Shown piece by piece: positions 8,190 to 18,121 of a DNA stretch of 64,000 bases (positions are counted from its first letter, which is position 1; every line of letters starts with the position of its first letter). The DNA lies in assembly GCF_003628145.1 (NCBI RefSeq), contig NZ_RBZV01000012.1, positions 1 through 64,000 on the forward strand, given 5' to 3'. The notes beneath the pieces were generated by a model, which made no database searches, was not told where the DNA came from, and was given only the letters and a program-made list of their open reading frames with translations. A program made the translations under genes and the position numbers. Source of the stretch: Trinickia fusca (GTDB lineage: Bacteria > Pseudomonadota > Gammaproteobacteria > Burkholderiales > Burkholderiaceae).

Positions 8190-8855
8190 TCACTCAAACG
8201 ACCCACTATCCCCCGCCAGCCGCGCGACGAACCATTCGACCGCAAGCCGCGCGACTTGCTCGAGCGCGCCGGGCTCTTCGAACAAGTGCGTCGCGTCCGG
8301 CACGATCGCGATGCGATGTTCGCAACGCAACAGCCCCGCGGCCAGCCCATTGAGCCCAATCACTTCTTCGTCAAGCCCACCGACGATCAGCAGCGTAGGT
8401 GCTTCCACGCGAGGCAGCGCATCGTGCGCCAAGTCGGGCCGCCCACCTCGCGAGACGACGGCGCACACGTCGTCGGGATAGTCAGCCGCCACGACAAGCG
8501 CCGCGGCCGCTCCGGTACTCGCACCAAACAACCCAACAGGCAATGACGCAGTCGCCTTCTGCGTGCGCAACCATTCGAGCGCCAGCGCGAGCCGGCGCGC
8601 GAGCAGCGCAATGTCGAAACGGTATTCAGCCGACAATAGATCGCGCTGGTGCTCCTCGTCGGTCAGCAGATCGAATAGTAGTGTCGCGAGTCCGCTACGT
8701 TCGAACCTACGCGCAACCTCCTGATTACGAGGACTCAAGCGCCCACTGCCGCTACCGTGAGCAAACGCGACGATGCCCAGTGGAGACTTGGGGATCGCCA
8801 AGATCCCTTTGAGCACGACGTTGTCGCCCGAAATCTCGACTTCGCTCATTTGCAT
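8190..8855 (-). CDS. Dienelactone-hydrolase-like alpha/beta hydrolase
   Basis: About 221 residues with an alpha/beta-hydrolase core: the LGIVAFAHGSGSGR oxyanion region, a nucleophile elbow GLFGASTGAAA (Ser), and late Asp (GGLDEEVIGLN) and His (DATHLFEE) candidates for the triad. The start is placed at the ATG giving MQMSEVEISGDNVVLKG. Upstream of it the same frame is compositionally unlike protein and the Shine-Dalgarno is weak, so the start is uncertain. About 265 bases separate it from the DUF1059 gene on the same strand, and I see no gene in them. Confidence 0.8.
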   Translation of the reverse strand: MQMSEVEISGDNVVLKGILAIPKSPLGIVAFAHGSGSGRLSPRNQEVARRFERSGLATLLFDLLTDEEHQRDLLSAEYRFDIALLARRLALALEWLRTQKATASLPVGLFGASTGAAAALVVAADYPDDVCAVVSRGGRPDLAHDALPRVEAPTLLIVGGLDEEVIGLNGLAAGLLRCEHRIAIVPDATHLFEEPGALEQVARLAVEWFVARLAGDSGSFE

Positions 8856-9120
8856 GATCAGACGTCGGGGCGCAACAACCGTGTAACGCGCATCAAGCGC
8901 GACCGGCACGCGGCGAGCACGATCGCGGGCGAATGGGCAAAAGGTCCGCTCAGCACCGCGACGTGGGCGCCGCGATCGAACGGCTGTCGGCGTACGACAG
9001 GCAGCCGCACGGCACGAGCCCGAGTGTGCTGCAACGGCCGGCATGCGAGACGACAGGCCGGCCGCGCCGAACATGCCGCATCGGGCGCCGTGTGCGCGCG
9101 CGGCGGAGGTGAGCGGCGCA

Positions 9121-9333
9121 TCAGGCGGCTCGCGGCGAGTCGACAGGCGGTGTGCCTTCCTTGAATAGCGCCGTCAACTGCGAACGCAGCTCGGGCGAAT
9201 CGACGTGATGATGAACGGTGACTGCATGCTGCACAGCTGCTTCGAGCAATTCTTTGTCGGTATCGGCCGATAACGCGACCGAGCAATTCATTTCGCTCGG
9301 ATATTCCCTGCAATCGATGTACTTGCGCGACAT
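9121..9333 (-). CDS. DUF1059-family small protein
   Basis: A 70-residue protein beginning MSRKYIDCREYPSEMNCSVA, with later ADTDKELLEAAVQHAVTVHH. This matches the DUF1059 family (PF06348) as I know it; its function is unknown. An excellent AAAGGAGG site 7 bases upstream fixes the start and rules out the longer in-frame version. It lies upstream of the hydrolase gene on the same strand and could be co-transcribed with it. Confidence 0.85.
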   Translation of the reverse strand: MSRKYIDCREYPSEMNCSVALSADTDKELLEAAVQHAVTVHHHVDSPELRSQLTALFKEGTPPVDSPRAA

Positions 9334-9620
9334 GGCATCCCTCCTTTCAAGCGGTAGACGCTGCCGAGCGCGAACTCTCGACCGCCCAAGCCATTGGTAA
9401 GAAAAAAGAAACACGCACGAAAGCTCGCGCTCCACCAAGTAAAGCACTTATCGATTGCCCACCAATGGACGTAAACCCTCCCTGCTTGCTACGTGCGACA
9501 ACGCACGCGATCGGCGTCGCTCAAGCCTCGCTCGACATTGAAACGGATAAAGAGAACCGCACGACACCGACGACGCAGGATACCCATACGTCATACGTTA
9601 AAACGGTCTCGCGCACAGAC

Positions 9621-10133
9621 TCAAGGCACAAGGTCACGCTGCTGCGGATCGAACATGATCACGCCAGGAATGCTGCGCAGGAAGTCCATCGCGAACAAGA
9701 CGTGATTCGTATGCTCTCGCGTGTCGTCGTCAGGGAACACGACGCGAATGCGCCTGTCGATGCTCGACAGATCGTAGGGCGCAATGGCCCCGAGGATCCT
9801 GGCGATCACCGTCGAGTCTTGTTCGACCTCGGGACCGTGCTCGTAGAAAAAGCGCACACGCCAGTCGCCCCAGCAGAGCATGATCGCCTCCTCGAACTCG
9901 AGCGCGAAATCATCTTTCTTACGAAAGTACTCTTTCAGTTCAGTGACCAACACCTCGTCCGAGATGGTTGGTGCCCTGTCTCCAAGCAATGCATAGATAG
10001 AAAAGGTCATGAACGGGTCACTCCATTTCCAGCGACTGTCGCGCCGATAGCGTTCTTGTTCGAAGATACGAAGCGTTGCGTCTAAATGCAAGTCGCCGCG
10101 CAGCTCGACGAGCCAACCGAGGCCATGCGTCAC
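9621..10133 (-). CDS. Unrecognised 170-residue protein at the tail of the T6SS operon
   Basis: I do not recognise this family. The protein is mixed alpha/beta and soluble, with no signal peptide or membrane segment, an acidic stretch (DDFALEFEEAIMLCWGDW) and a conserved-looking C-terminal LFAMDFLRSIPGVIMFDP. Its start overlaps the stop of the TPR gene by 4 bases, so it is translationally coupled to the vgrG-DUF6484-TPR tail. The position fits an effector-loading factor, baseplate accessory or immunity protein. None of these is shown by sequence. Confidence 0.7.
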   Translation of the reverse strand: MTHGLGWLVELRGDLHLDATLRIFEQERYRRDSRWKWSDPFMTFSIYALLGDRAPTISDEVLVTELKEYFRKKDDFALEFEEAIMLCWGDWRVRFFYEHGPEVEQDSTVIARILGAIAPYDLSSIDRRIRVVFPDDDTREHTNHVLFAMDFLRSIPGVIMFDPQQRDLVP

Positions 10134-11368
10134 GCGTGTTCGCCTGCGCGTGCCAGCTTCTCGCGCTCATAAGCCTTCGCTTCGGCCTTGAGCCCGGCTT
10201 TCGCGTAGAGATTGGCAAGCCGGTCGAGCATCGTCATACGCAGTCTGTCGCAGCCGAATTGCTCGGCCAAGCCCTTCGCGTCGATCCAGCTCCTTGCCGC
10301 ACCCGCCACGTCGTTGCTCGCCAGTAACGCGTCGCCAAGCCTTTGCATCGCCTCGATCTTCGCGTGCGGAAACATGATCCGCCCCGCGCTCCGACTCGCC
10401 AGCTCGAAGTAGATCGCCGCACGCGCATGCTCCCCGAGACGGCTGCAACAATCGCCCGAGGCCATCAACGCATTGAGCACCATCGTCAGATTCTTCGCCT
10501 CGAGCGCAACCGGAATCGCGCGCAGATACCAGCGCTTGGCCTCAGCCACTGCGCCCTCGTGCAGCGCGCAATCGCCGATACCATGCAGCGCCTGCGCTTT
10601 GCCTACCGGCTGCCCCTGCTTGCTGTGATACGCGTACAGCGCACGATACTTGAGCCGCGCGTCGTCAAAGCGCTTGTGTGCCAGGTCGAACGCAGCCAAT
10701 TGCATCAGCGCATCCATGCGCTCGCGCATCGGGCACGCTTCGTCGCCGGCTGTCGAAAGCAAATGCTCGAACACGCGCCCGCCCGAAAAGTCGACCGGCA
10801 ACAACAGCACGTGCGCCGCCCGGCGAGCCTGCGCGAGCGCGCCCAGCGAATCGGCACCGGCATCGTCGCGAATGCAGAAGCGATGCCCTTCCATCCATGG
10901 CTCGAAGCCATCGATCGCCAGCAACGGCAGCACCATCTGACGAAAGCCCTCCGCGTCCGCGAGCGTGGCCGGCAGCCATGCCCAGACGATCGGCGCGCCC
11001 GCCGGCACGAGCGTACGCACGTGCTCGACAGTCGCACGCAAGCGGACGGCTGGCGGCTGCCCCGCGTCCATGCACACGAGCGGCAGCGGTGCCCATGGCG
11101 GCGCGCCGGTGTTCGTGCGCGCAGCGTTCTCAGCCGCGATCTGCACGGCCAGCGCGTCGAGGCACTGACGCAGATAGGCCTGCACCGAGTCGCACGCGAA
11201 CGGAAACACGAGAAAAATGGCCTGCTGCATCCTGCGATCGAGCGATTGCATCATCTTCAGCAGCACGACCACATCGTGATCGGCCGCCTGCACGAGCAGC
11301 GTCGGGTCGTCGGGCTGGGTCACGAACTCGCCCAGCGCACCCTCGATGGCAGCGAACTCGCGATGCAT
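10130..11368 (-). CDS. T6SS-linked TPR protein downstream of vgrG
   Basis: A 412-residue cytosolic protein in two parts. Residues 1 to about 210 are an alpha/beta domain without an obvious P-loop (contains IFLVFPFACDSVQAYL and PIVWAWLPATLADA). Residues about 215-405 are tandem tetratricopeptide-like helical pairs (for example YRALYAYHSKQGQPVGKAQA, LHGIGDCALHEGAVAEAKRW). TPR proteins beside vgrG often act as chaperones or adaptors for spike cargo, which is an inference here. It is coupled to the following 170-residue gene by a 4-base overlap and lies 20 bases after the DUF6484-type gene. Confidence 0.75.
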   Translation of the reverse strand: MHREFAAIEGALGEFVTQPDDPTLLVQAADHDVVVLLKMMQSLDRRMQQAIFLVFPFACDSVQAYLRQCLDALAVQIAAENAARTNTGAPPWAPLPLVCMDAGQPPAVRLRATVEHVRTLVPAGAPIVWAWLPATLADAEGFRQMVLPLLAIDGFEPWMEGHRFCIRDDAGADSLGALAQARRAAHVLLLPVDFSGGRVFEHLLSTAGDEACPMRERMDALMQLAAFDLAHKRFDDARLKYRALYAYHSKQGQPVGKAQALHGIGDCALHEGAVAEAKRWYLRAIPVALEAKNLTMVLNALMASGDCCSRLGEHARAAIYFELASRSAGRIMFPHAKIEAMQRLGDALLASNDVAGAARSWIDAKGLAEQFGCDRLRMTMLDRLANLYAKAGLKAEAKAYEREKLARAGEHA

Positions 11369-11388
11369 GGCCAGACGCTTCCTTCCGC

Positions 11389-12063
11389 TCAGTTCAATCG
11401 GATATAGCGCGCGCGCACGACGGCATCAGCCTCGGTACGCATGTCGATGCCACCGCGCCCGCCTTCGAGCTCGAGCATCTGCGCAGCAAGACGTAGCTTG
11501 CCGGCCGCTTCGACCGCGACGTTGGGTTCGAGAAAGCGCACGACCGGCCCCTCCGGCGAGGCCTGCACTTGCATCAATACCTTGCCTTGCGCGTCGGCGA
11601 TCGACACGCACTGCCCCGGCTCGAGCTTCAACGACGCCGCACGTTCGGTATCCTGCGTGCTTGCCGTATCGGCGCTGCCCGCATCCAACGCATTGAACGC
11701 ATCGAGCGTGCCGACGATAAGCGGCTCGGGCCAGTTGCCTGGCTGCTCGAGCAGCACGCGCTCGCCGCGCCGCGGCTTGACGTTGCGCAAGCAGGTCAGC
11801 CAGCGTTCGAGTGGCGCACCGCTCGAGTCGGCCCAGCGCACTTTGATGCATCCCATCGCCTCTGGGTGATGCGTGTCGATGACCTCACCGACCCACGTCA
11901 TCGGCATCGTCATCGACGACGGTTGTGTCGGGACGCCGTATGCGGTGCGCGGTTCGGTATCGTCCGCACTGCCGGCCCCTGTATCGAACAACCGCCGCAA
12001 CGCGGCGATCGCCTCCTCCTCGAATACCGCCTCGAGCGTCGCGCTATCGGTTTCGTCCGTCAT
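11389..12063 (-). CDS. DUF6484-type T6SS spike-associated protein
   Basis: A 224-residue protein. Its middle (about residues 55-125) is an OB-like region (MTWVGEVIDTHHPEAMGCIK and later VRWADSSGAPLERWLTCLRN) resembling the gp5 OB fold of VgrG, and the C-terminus is beta-rich. This matches proteins annotated DUF6484 next to vgrG. The ATG at 12063 has GAGGG upstream; a TTG further upstream is rejected. It probably assembles on or near the spike or loads cargo; its role is untested as far as I know. Next in the operon is the TPR gene. Confidence 0.72.
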   Translation of the reverse strand: MTDETDSATLEAVFEEEAIAALRRLFDTGAGSADDTEPRTAYGVPTQPSSMTMPMTWVGEVIDTHHPEAMGCIKVRWADSSGAPLERWLTCLRNVKPRRGERVLLEQPGNWPEPLIVGTLDAFNALDAGSADTASTQDTERAASLKLEPGQCVSIADAQGKVLMQVQASPEGPVVRFLEPNVAVEAAGKLRLAAQMLELEGGRGGIDMRTEADAVVRARYIRLN

Positions 12064-12137
12064 CGTGAACCCTCGTGTCAAATGATCCCGCCTGATACGT
12101 CACAGGCATCCATGGCAAGCGCACCAGGCGGTGCCGA

Positions 12138-14411
12138 TCAATTCACGTAAGCGATCACCCCCGTGATCGTGACGCCCGACGAGTCGAGCGTAATCGAGCC
12201 GCCTTTGACCGACAGCACGATCTTGTCCGCAGTGATCGACACCTCGCACGGCCCGCCGTTACCGCCGATGTTGACCTTCGGCGCCCCGAGATTCGCTTCC
12301 GACTTGCCGCCGAGGTTCAGCTTGGGATCGCCGAACGCGGTGATGCCAGGGTCACCTTTGCCGCTAATCTGCACGCCCTGTCCGGTTCCCTCGATGCCCA
12401 CCCCCGTCGTGTTGCCGACGATACCGACCCCCTTCGTATCGCCTTGGATGAATACGCCTTGCTTTTGGCTGTAGACCTGCACGGCGCCACCCATGCTGAC
12501 GAGACCGAGGTCCTGGCCGGTGGCCTGCACCAGGACCGACTTCGCCGCATTGAGTGCGTAATCGCCGCTCGCGACGTTGATTTTGTGCGAGCCGGCCTCG
12601 ACGAGGTGCGTGCTGTCGCCTTTGACGACGAACTCCTGCGTGCCGGCAGCGACCACAACGCGGTGATTGCCAGCCGTCACGGTATGCGTGCTGTCGCCCT
12701 TCACGGTCACGCTATGGTTGCCGCCGATACTGGTCGTATCATTGGCACCCACCTGCGCCGTGCGATGCTGGGTAACGTTGACGGTCTCGTTGTTGCCGAT
12801 GCTCTTTTGCCGATCGTTGCCGACTTGCATGGTCTCGTTACGTCCGACCGAATGCGAGCGGTCGCGACCCACCGAGATCGAATGATCGACCTCGGCTTCC
12901 ATGTCGAGGTTGCGCTCGGCATGCATCCACAGCTGTTCGAGGCCCTTCGCATCTTCGAAACGCATCGCGTTCGCATGCGAAGCCGCGCCGCCCGGCGACG
13001 ACCGCGACAACAAACCGCTTTGCGTCGCGCTCGCGGGCAGATCCCACGGCGGCATGCTTTCGCCGTTATAGACGCGGCCCGTCACGATCGGGTAATCGGG
13101 GTCGCCATTCATGAAGTCGACGATGACCTCGTCGCCGACGCGTGGAATCTGCACGCCACCGAAGCCGCCACCGGCCCACGGGCTCGAGACGCGCACCCAG
13201 CATGATGAGTTCTGGTCCCGCTGCCCGTAGCGATCCCACAGGAATTGCAGCTTGATGCGTCCATAGCGATCGGTCCAGATCTCCTCGCCGGGCGGCCCGA
13301 CGACGAGCGCGCTCTGCGGGCCATGCGTCCGCGGACGCGGTGTCACGCGCGGCGGGCGGAACGGCAACGTCGTCGGCTGGACCAGCACGTTCGTCTCGTG
13401 CAGCACACCCTCGCCTTCGTGTTCGCTCGCATAGACATTTTCCTGAAAGCGGTACTGGCTGCGCACGATCAGATACTGACGGTTCTGATCCGCACGCGGA
13501 CAACGTTCGAGCGTGAACAGATAGCCGGTCGCCATGCCCCGGACATCGGTATGCGCCTCTGCACGCTCATGCTCCGCTTGCAGCTCCTCGAGCCGTACGC
13601 GGGTGTAATGCTCGCCCAGCCCATCGTCGCGATAGCCGCCCGGCCATTCGAACGTCGCGTAGCCGTCGTGATCGTGCCCGCGCGGGTCGACGCGCTGAGC
13701 CGACAGATCGGCGCGCGGTTTGATGTAGTCGTAATCGCTGGCTTGATGCGTGCCGACACTGACTTCCTGCGCGGGCAGCCAGCTGTCGATGTGCTCCTCA
13801 TCGGCAATCGCAGTGCGATCCTGTCCGAAGTACGGAATCGTCTCGTAGCCGGGCAGCACGACGTGTGAGGCCATGCCGTCACACAGCACGAGCGTATGCG
13901 ACTCGGCCGCGTGCTTGAAGTAGTAGTAGATGCCTTCGAACTCCATGAGCCGCGCGACAAAAGTCGCGTCGCTCTCGTTGTACTGCACGCAGTACTCGCG
14001 TGGCGCATAGGTCTCGCTCAAGCGGTTTTCAATCGGAAAGCCATAACGTGCCAGCACCTCCTGCACGATGTCCGGCACCGTCTTGTTCTGAAAGATGCGG
14101 CAATCGGCGCGCCGCGTAGCCAGCCACAGCCACGGCCGCACGACGAGTTCGTAACCGTAGTGCCGCTCGGCGCGCCGGCCGTTCAGCGAGGCCCGCGCGA
14201 CGATCCCGTTCAGGTAGCGCGTGCCGCCATCCTGCATTTGCACGGTCACGGTCACGGGTTTGCCCAGCAGTTCGCGCAGCGACAAACTGTGGCTCGACGC
14301 CAGTGCGTCGATGCGGTATTCGAACGGCGCGCCAAGCGCCTCCCAACCGCTCAGGCGATGGAACTTGAGCTCGTCGCCGAGCGGGGATTCGAGCGTAAAG
14401 ATGCGTGCCAC
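12138..14411 (-). CDS. vgrG: T6SS spike protein VgrG (TssI)
   Basis: A 757-residue trimeric spike protein. The N-terminal gp27-like region covers about residues 1-380, the gp5 OB domain about 385-470 (EIWTDRYGRIKLQFLWDRYG; SSCWVRVSSPWAGGGFGGVQ), and the rest is a long repetitive beta-helix of valine/glycine hexapeptide character ending GVTITGVIAYVN. There is no C-terminal effector extension, so cargo must bind non-covalently. It starts at GTG with GAGGA upstream. It follows clpV by 14 bases in the operon. I saw no PAAR gene in the window. Confidence 0.97.
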   Translation of the reverse strand: MARIFTLESPLGDELKFHRLSGWEALGAPFEYRIDALASSHSLSLRELLGKPVTVTVQMQDGGTRYLNGIVARASLNGRRAERHYGYELVVRPWLWLATRRADCRIFQNKTVPDIVQEVLARYGFPIENRLSETYAPREYCVQYNESDATFVARLMEFEGIYYYFKHAAESHTLVLCDGMASHVVLPGYETIPYFGQDRTAIADEEHIDSWLPAQEVSVGTHQASDYDYIKPRADLSAQRVDPRGHDHDGYATFEWPGGYRDDGLGEHYTRVRLEELQAEHERAEAHTDVRGMATGYLFTLERCPRADQNRQYLIVRSQYRFQENVYASEHEGEGVLHETNVLVQPTTLPFRPPRVTPRPRTHGPQSALVVGPPGEEIWTDRYGRIKLQFLWDRYGQRDQNSSCWVRVSSPWAGGGFGGVQIPRVGDEVIVDFMNGDPDYPIVTGRVYNGESMPPWDLPASATQSGLLSRSSPGGAASHANAMRFEDAKGLEQLWMHAERNLDMEAEVDHSISVGRDRSHSVGRNETMQVGNDRQKSIGNNETVNVTQHRTAQVGANDTTSIGGNHSVTVKGDSTHTVTAGNHRVVVAAGTQEFVVKGDSTHLVEAGSHKINVASGDYALNAAKSVLVQATGQDLGLVSMGGAVQVYSQKQGVFIQGDTKGVGIVGNTTGVGIEGTGQGVQISGKGDPGITAFGDPKLNLGGKSEANLGAPKVNIGGNGGPCEVSITADKIVLSVKGGSITLDSSGVTITGVIAYVN

Positions 14412-14425
14412 GCGATCGTTCCTCG

Positions 14426-17050
14426 TCAGTTGTCGAAATCGAAGACGAAGTCGCCGTCGCGAGCGCCCACGCGAATCGCCGAGATGCGCCGAGCGCCTTG
14501 CGCTGCGCCGAGCAATTCGCGGCTGATACGCGGCAACACGGTATTGGTCAGGATGGCATCGATGACGCGCGCTCCCGATTCGGTTGCGTTCGCGCGTTCG
14601 AGAATCAGCCGCACGGCATCGTCGTCGTACGACAGCGCTGCGCCGTGATGCGCGTCGACGCGTGCACGAATACGCTCGAATTGCAGCTCGACGATACGCG
14701 CGAGCATCGCGTCCGACAGCGGGTAATACGGCACGATCGTCAGTCGCCCGATCAGCGCGGCCGGAAACACGCGCAACAGCGCGGCGTGCAACATCTCGAC
14801 GAGCTCAATCGGCTCGGGCAGTTCAGTCGCATCGCGGCAGGCACGCGCGATCAGTTCCGAGCCCACGTTCGAGGTCAGGATGATGACGGTGTTGCGGAAG
14901 TTGATGTAGCGCCCCTCGCCGTCTTCCATCCAGCCTTTGTCGAACACCTGGAAGAACATCTCGTGCACATCGGCGTGCGCCTTTTCGATTTCGTCGAGCA
15001 GCACGACGCTATAGGGCCGGCGGCGCACCGCCTCCGTCAGCACGCCGCCCTCGCCGTAGCCCACATAGCCGGGCGGCGCGCCCTTCAGCGACGATACCGT
15101 ATGCGCTTCCTGGAATTCGCTCATGTTGATCGAGATCAGGTTGCGCTCGCCGCCATAGAGGGTTTCGGCAAGCGTCAGCGCCGTTTCGGTCTTGCCGACG
15201 CCCGATGGCCCACATAGCAGGAACACGCCGACCGGCTTGCCCGGATCGACGAGACGGGCGCGCGCGGTCTGGATGCGGTTGGCGATCGTCTCGAGTGCGA
15301 ACGGCTGGCCCAGCACGCGTGTCGCCAGCGTGCCGGTGAGATTGAGCACAGCCTCGGCTTCGTCCTTCAACATCCTGCCGACGGGAATGCCGGTCCAATC
15401 GGCGACGACCGAGGCCACGGCCTGCGCGTCGACGGCATGCAGCACCAGTGGCTTCTCTCCTTGCAACGCGCTCAGCGATTCGAGCAGACCATCGAGCTCC
15501 GCGAGCTGTACCTCGTCGGGTCGATCCGAGGCCCGTTCAACCAACTGCTTGCGCAAGGCGCCGATGCGTTCGATGAGCTCGCGTTCGGCTCGCCAGCGCG
15601 CTTCGAGCGATTCGAGTTCGGCGCGCTGTGTTGCCATCGCTTCGTCGATCACGTCGAGCTGCGCGCGCTCGGCGCCGCCGAGCATGCATTCGCGCTCGGT
15701 CAGCGCACGTTCGGTATCGAGTGCCTCGATGCGGTGGCGGGCATCGTCGATGGCGGCCGGCACGCCGTGCTGACTGACCGCCACCCGCGCACACGCCGTA
15801 TCGAGCAGGCCCACCGCCTTATCGGGCAACTGCCGCGCAGGGATGAAGCGATGCGAAAGCGTGACCGCCGCCGTGAGCGCTTCGTCGAGCACGAGCACGC
15901 CATGATGCTGCTCGAGCTTGCCCGCGAGACCGCGCAGCATGCCGAGTGCACGCGCTTCGTCAGGCTCGTGCACCTGCACGACTTCGAACCGCCGCGACAA
16001 TGCCGGGTCCTTTTCGATGTACTTCTTGTACTCGGTCCACGTGGTCGCGCCAATCGTACGGAGCAGCCCGCGTGCCAGCGCGGGTTTGAGCAGATTCGCC
16101 GCGTCGCCCGTCCCCGCGCTGCCGCCCGCGCCGACCAGCACATGCACCTCGTCGATGAACAGCACGATCGGCTGTGCGCTCGACGTGACTTCGTCGATGA
16201 CCTGACGCAAGCGCGCCTCGAACTCGCCGCGCACGCTGGCCCCGGCCTGCAACAAGCCGATGTCGAGCAGCACGAGACGGATATCGGCCAGGGCGGGCGG
16301 TACGTCGCCGTTCGCCACGCGCAGTGCGAAACCTTCGACGACGGCCGTCTTGCCGACGCCGGCCTCGCCCGTCAGCAGCGGATTGTTCTGCCTGCGCCGC
16401 AGCAGGATGTCGATGAGCTGACGAATCTCGTCGTCGCGGCCCGTGACCGGATCGATTTCGCCCGCACGTGCGCGCGCGGTCAGGTCGACACCATAACGGG
16501 CCAGCGCGGAATCGCCGGATACGGCCGCATCGCTCGCCGTCACCGCAGACGTTTCATGCAGCGTCTGCGCGTCCTCGGGGGAACCCGCCACGATGCGTTC
16601 GAGCTCGTCGGCGAGCGTATCGGGCATGATTCGTTGAAACTCGCGCGAAATGCCGTGCAGCACGTTCCGCAGCGTCGGTGTCTTGACGATGCCGAGCAGG
16701 AGCGCCGCGCCGCGAATACGCGCCGCCCCATACTTGAGCGTCGCGTAGAGCCAGGCGCGCTCGACTGCTTCGTCGATATGCGCCGAAAAGTCCGTCACGG
16801 ACCCTGCGCCGCGCGGCAGCGCATCGAGTGCCGCCAGAATGTCGCGTGTCAACCGATCGGGCGCGATGTCGAAATGCTCGACGATGCGCCGCAAATCGTT
16901 GTCGGGCTGCTCGAAGAGCCGATTCAACCAATGCGCGAGCTCGACATAGGGGTTGCCTCGCAGTTTGCAAAAGCCCGTGGCCTGTTCGAGCGCTTCGTAA
17001 AGCTGCGCATCGAGCTTGCCGAACAAGGTGGCGCGACTGATATCGGACAT
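14426..17050 (-). CDS. clpV: T6SS sheath-disassembly ATPase ClpV (TssH)
   Basis: An 874-residue AAA+ unfoldase that recycles contracted TssB/TssC sheaths. It has an N-terminal Clp_N domain (1-150), a first Walker A GEAGVGKT (228-235), a middle coiled-coil domain and a second Walker A GPSGVGKT in the C-terminal half, followed by the ClpB_D2-small domain. Length is typical. It lies 6 bases after tssG and directly upstream of vgrG in the minus-strand operon. Confidence 0.97.
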   Translation of the reverse strand: MSDISRATLFGKLDAQLYEALEQATGFCKLRGNPYVELAHWLNRLFEQPDNDLRRIVEHFDIAPDRLTRDILAALDALPRGAGSVTDFSAHIDEAVERAWLYATLKYGAARIRGAALLLGIVKTPTLRNVLHGISREFQRIMPDTLADELERIVAGSPEDAQTLHETSAVTASDAAVSGDSALARYGVDLTARARAGEIDPVTGRDDEIRQLIDILLRRRQNNPLLTGEAGVGKTAVVEGFALRVANGDVPPALADIRLVLLDIGLLQAGASVRGEFEARLRQVIDEVTSSAQPIVLFIDEVHVLVGAGGSAGTGDAANLLKPALARGLLRTIGATTWTEYKKYIEKDPALSRRFEVVQVHEPDEARALGMLRGLAGKLEQHHGVLVLDEALTAAVTLSHRFIPARQLPDKAVGLLDTACARVAVSQHGVPAAIDDARHRIEALDTERALTERECMLGGAERAQLDVIDEAMATQRAELESLEARWRAERELIERIGALRKQLVERASDRPDEVQLAELDGLLESLSALQGEKPLVLHAVDAQAVASVVADWTGIPVGRMLKDEAEAVLNLTGTLATRVLGQPFALETIANRIQTARARLVDPGKPVGVFLLCGPSGVGKTETALTLAETLYGGERNLISINMSEFQEAHTVSSLKGAPPGYVGYGEGGVLTEAVRRRPYSVVLLDEIEKAHADVHEMFFQVFDKGWMEDGEGRYINFRNTVIILTSNVGSELIARACRDATELPEPIELVEMLHAALLRVFPAALIGRLTIVPYYPLSDAMLARIVELQFERIRARVDAHHGAALSYDDDAVRLILERANATESGARVIDAILTNTVLPRISRELLGAAQGARRISAIRVGARDGDFVFDFDN

Positions 17051-17056
17051 GGTCGT

Positions 17057-18121
17057 CTACCGTGCAAAGCGCGCGCGTTCGCCGCGCGCGACGAGATCGA
17101 GGCGCAGGTCGCGCGCCGGTTCGCGGCTCATCCGCTTTCCGAGCCACATCGATTGCCCGAGGCGCTCAGTGCCGCCGAGTGCATGACGAGGCACTTCGTC
17201 GGCGGCCAGCTCGAGCTGGACTTCCCATGCGAATTCGGCACCGACGTATTCGCGCGCCCACTGCGCGAGACGTCGTGCATGCTTGCCGCCGGGCAAGAAT
17301 GAGCAATAGCGTGCATGCGACATCGGCCCGAGCACGATGCGAAAGCGCGATTGCGCGTCACGCACGGCACGCCCGAGCATCGCCCCCGCACCGAGACGCG
17401 CATGCGGCCCACAAGCGTTAAGCGTCGTACGCGCTCGCTCGTCGACGCGCATCCAGTGCACGATGTGCTCCTCGATGCGTGCCGGCACACCGAAATCGGC
17501 ACTCAGCATGTGTGCGAGCCCGGAAGGATTGCGCGTTTGCCTGACCCAGTGGCCCGCATGGAAGTACAGCGTGTGGCGCGTCAGTCGCCCCTCGCCTTCG
17601 CTGCCGACCGCTGTCTTGCCGATGAGATTCGCGATGTAAGCATCGATGCGCGCCGGGCCTGGCCGATCGTGATCGACGACGACCTGCGCATCGGCCCACG
17701 CGCGATAGAACAGCGCGATCAAGCGATGATGAAAAATGTCGGCGAACGCCGTGAGCGTGGCATCGCCGAACGTCTTTGCGCGCTCGCGCGCGTGTTCGGT
17801 CAAATGATGCGGCAGCGGTCCGTTCGGGCCGAACAAGCCGAGGCCATGGATCGTCACGCGTGCAGGCACCCCCGGCCTCGTCTGCGCCGCAGCGGTCGCG
17901 ACCAGCGACGGTGCGAAACACAGCGACGGCTCCTGCCCGAGCCGCACCGGCTCCTCACGCGGATGCGACGCCCGGCCGATCAGCGCGTTTGCACCGCTCA
18001 ACGCATCGAGCCAGCGCAGCACATGAAACAGGTCGTGTTGCGACGTGGCTTCGCTCAGGCGCGTCCAGTACGCGTCGTATCGCGAGGCCGGCGCTGAAGG
18101 AACCGGGTCGCGCGTGTTCAT
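17057..18121 (-). CDS. tssG: T6SS baseplate subunit TssG
   Basis: A 354-residue baseplate wedge protein. Recognised by the family layout: N-terminal SQHDLFHVLRWLDALSGANA, LGQEPSLCFAPS, LGLFGPNGPLPHHLTEHARE and C-terminal VLGPMSHARYCSFLPGG. The ATG at 18121 overlaps the tssF stop by 4 bases, which is coupled translation; the ORF extends upstream but that extension is not protein-like. TssG pairs with TssF and TssE and TssK at the baseplate. Confidence 0.95.
   Translation of the reverse strand: MNTRDPVPSAPASRYDAYWTRLSEATSQHDLFHVLRWLDALSGANALIGRASHPREEPVRLGQEPSLCFAPSLVATAAAQTRPGVPARVTIHGLGLFGPNGPLPHHLTEHARERAKTFGDATLTAFADIFHHRLIALFYRAWADAQVVVDHDRPGPARIDAYIANLIGKTAVGSEGEGRLTRHTLYFHAGHWVRQTRNPSGLAHMLSADFGVPARIEEHIVHWMRVDERARTTLNACGPHARLGAGAMLGRAVRDAQSRFRIVLGPMSHARYCSFLPGGKHARRLAQWAREYVGAEFAWEVQLELAADEVPRHALGGTERLGQSMWLGKRMSREPARDLRLDLVARGERARFAR

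Noticed and set aside
15437-17302. A 621-codon open frame on the plus strand
   Set aside because: It lies opposite clpV and tssG, is His/Arg-rich, has no recognisable motif, and arises from the GC-rich antisense frame.
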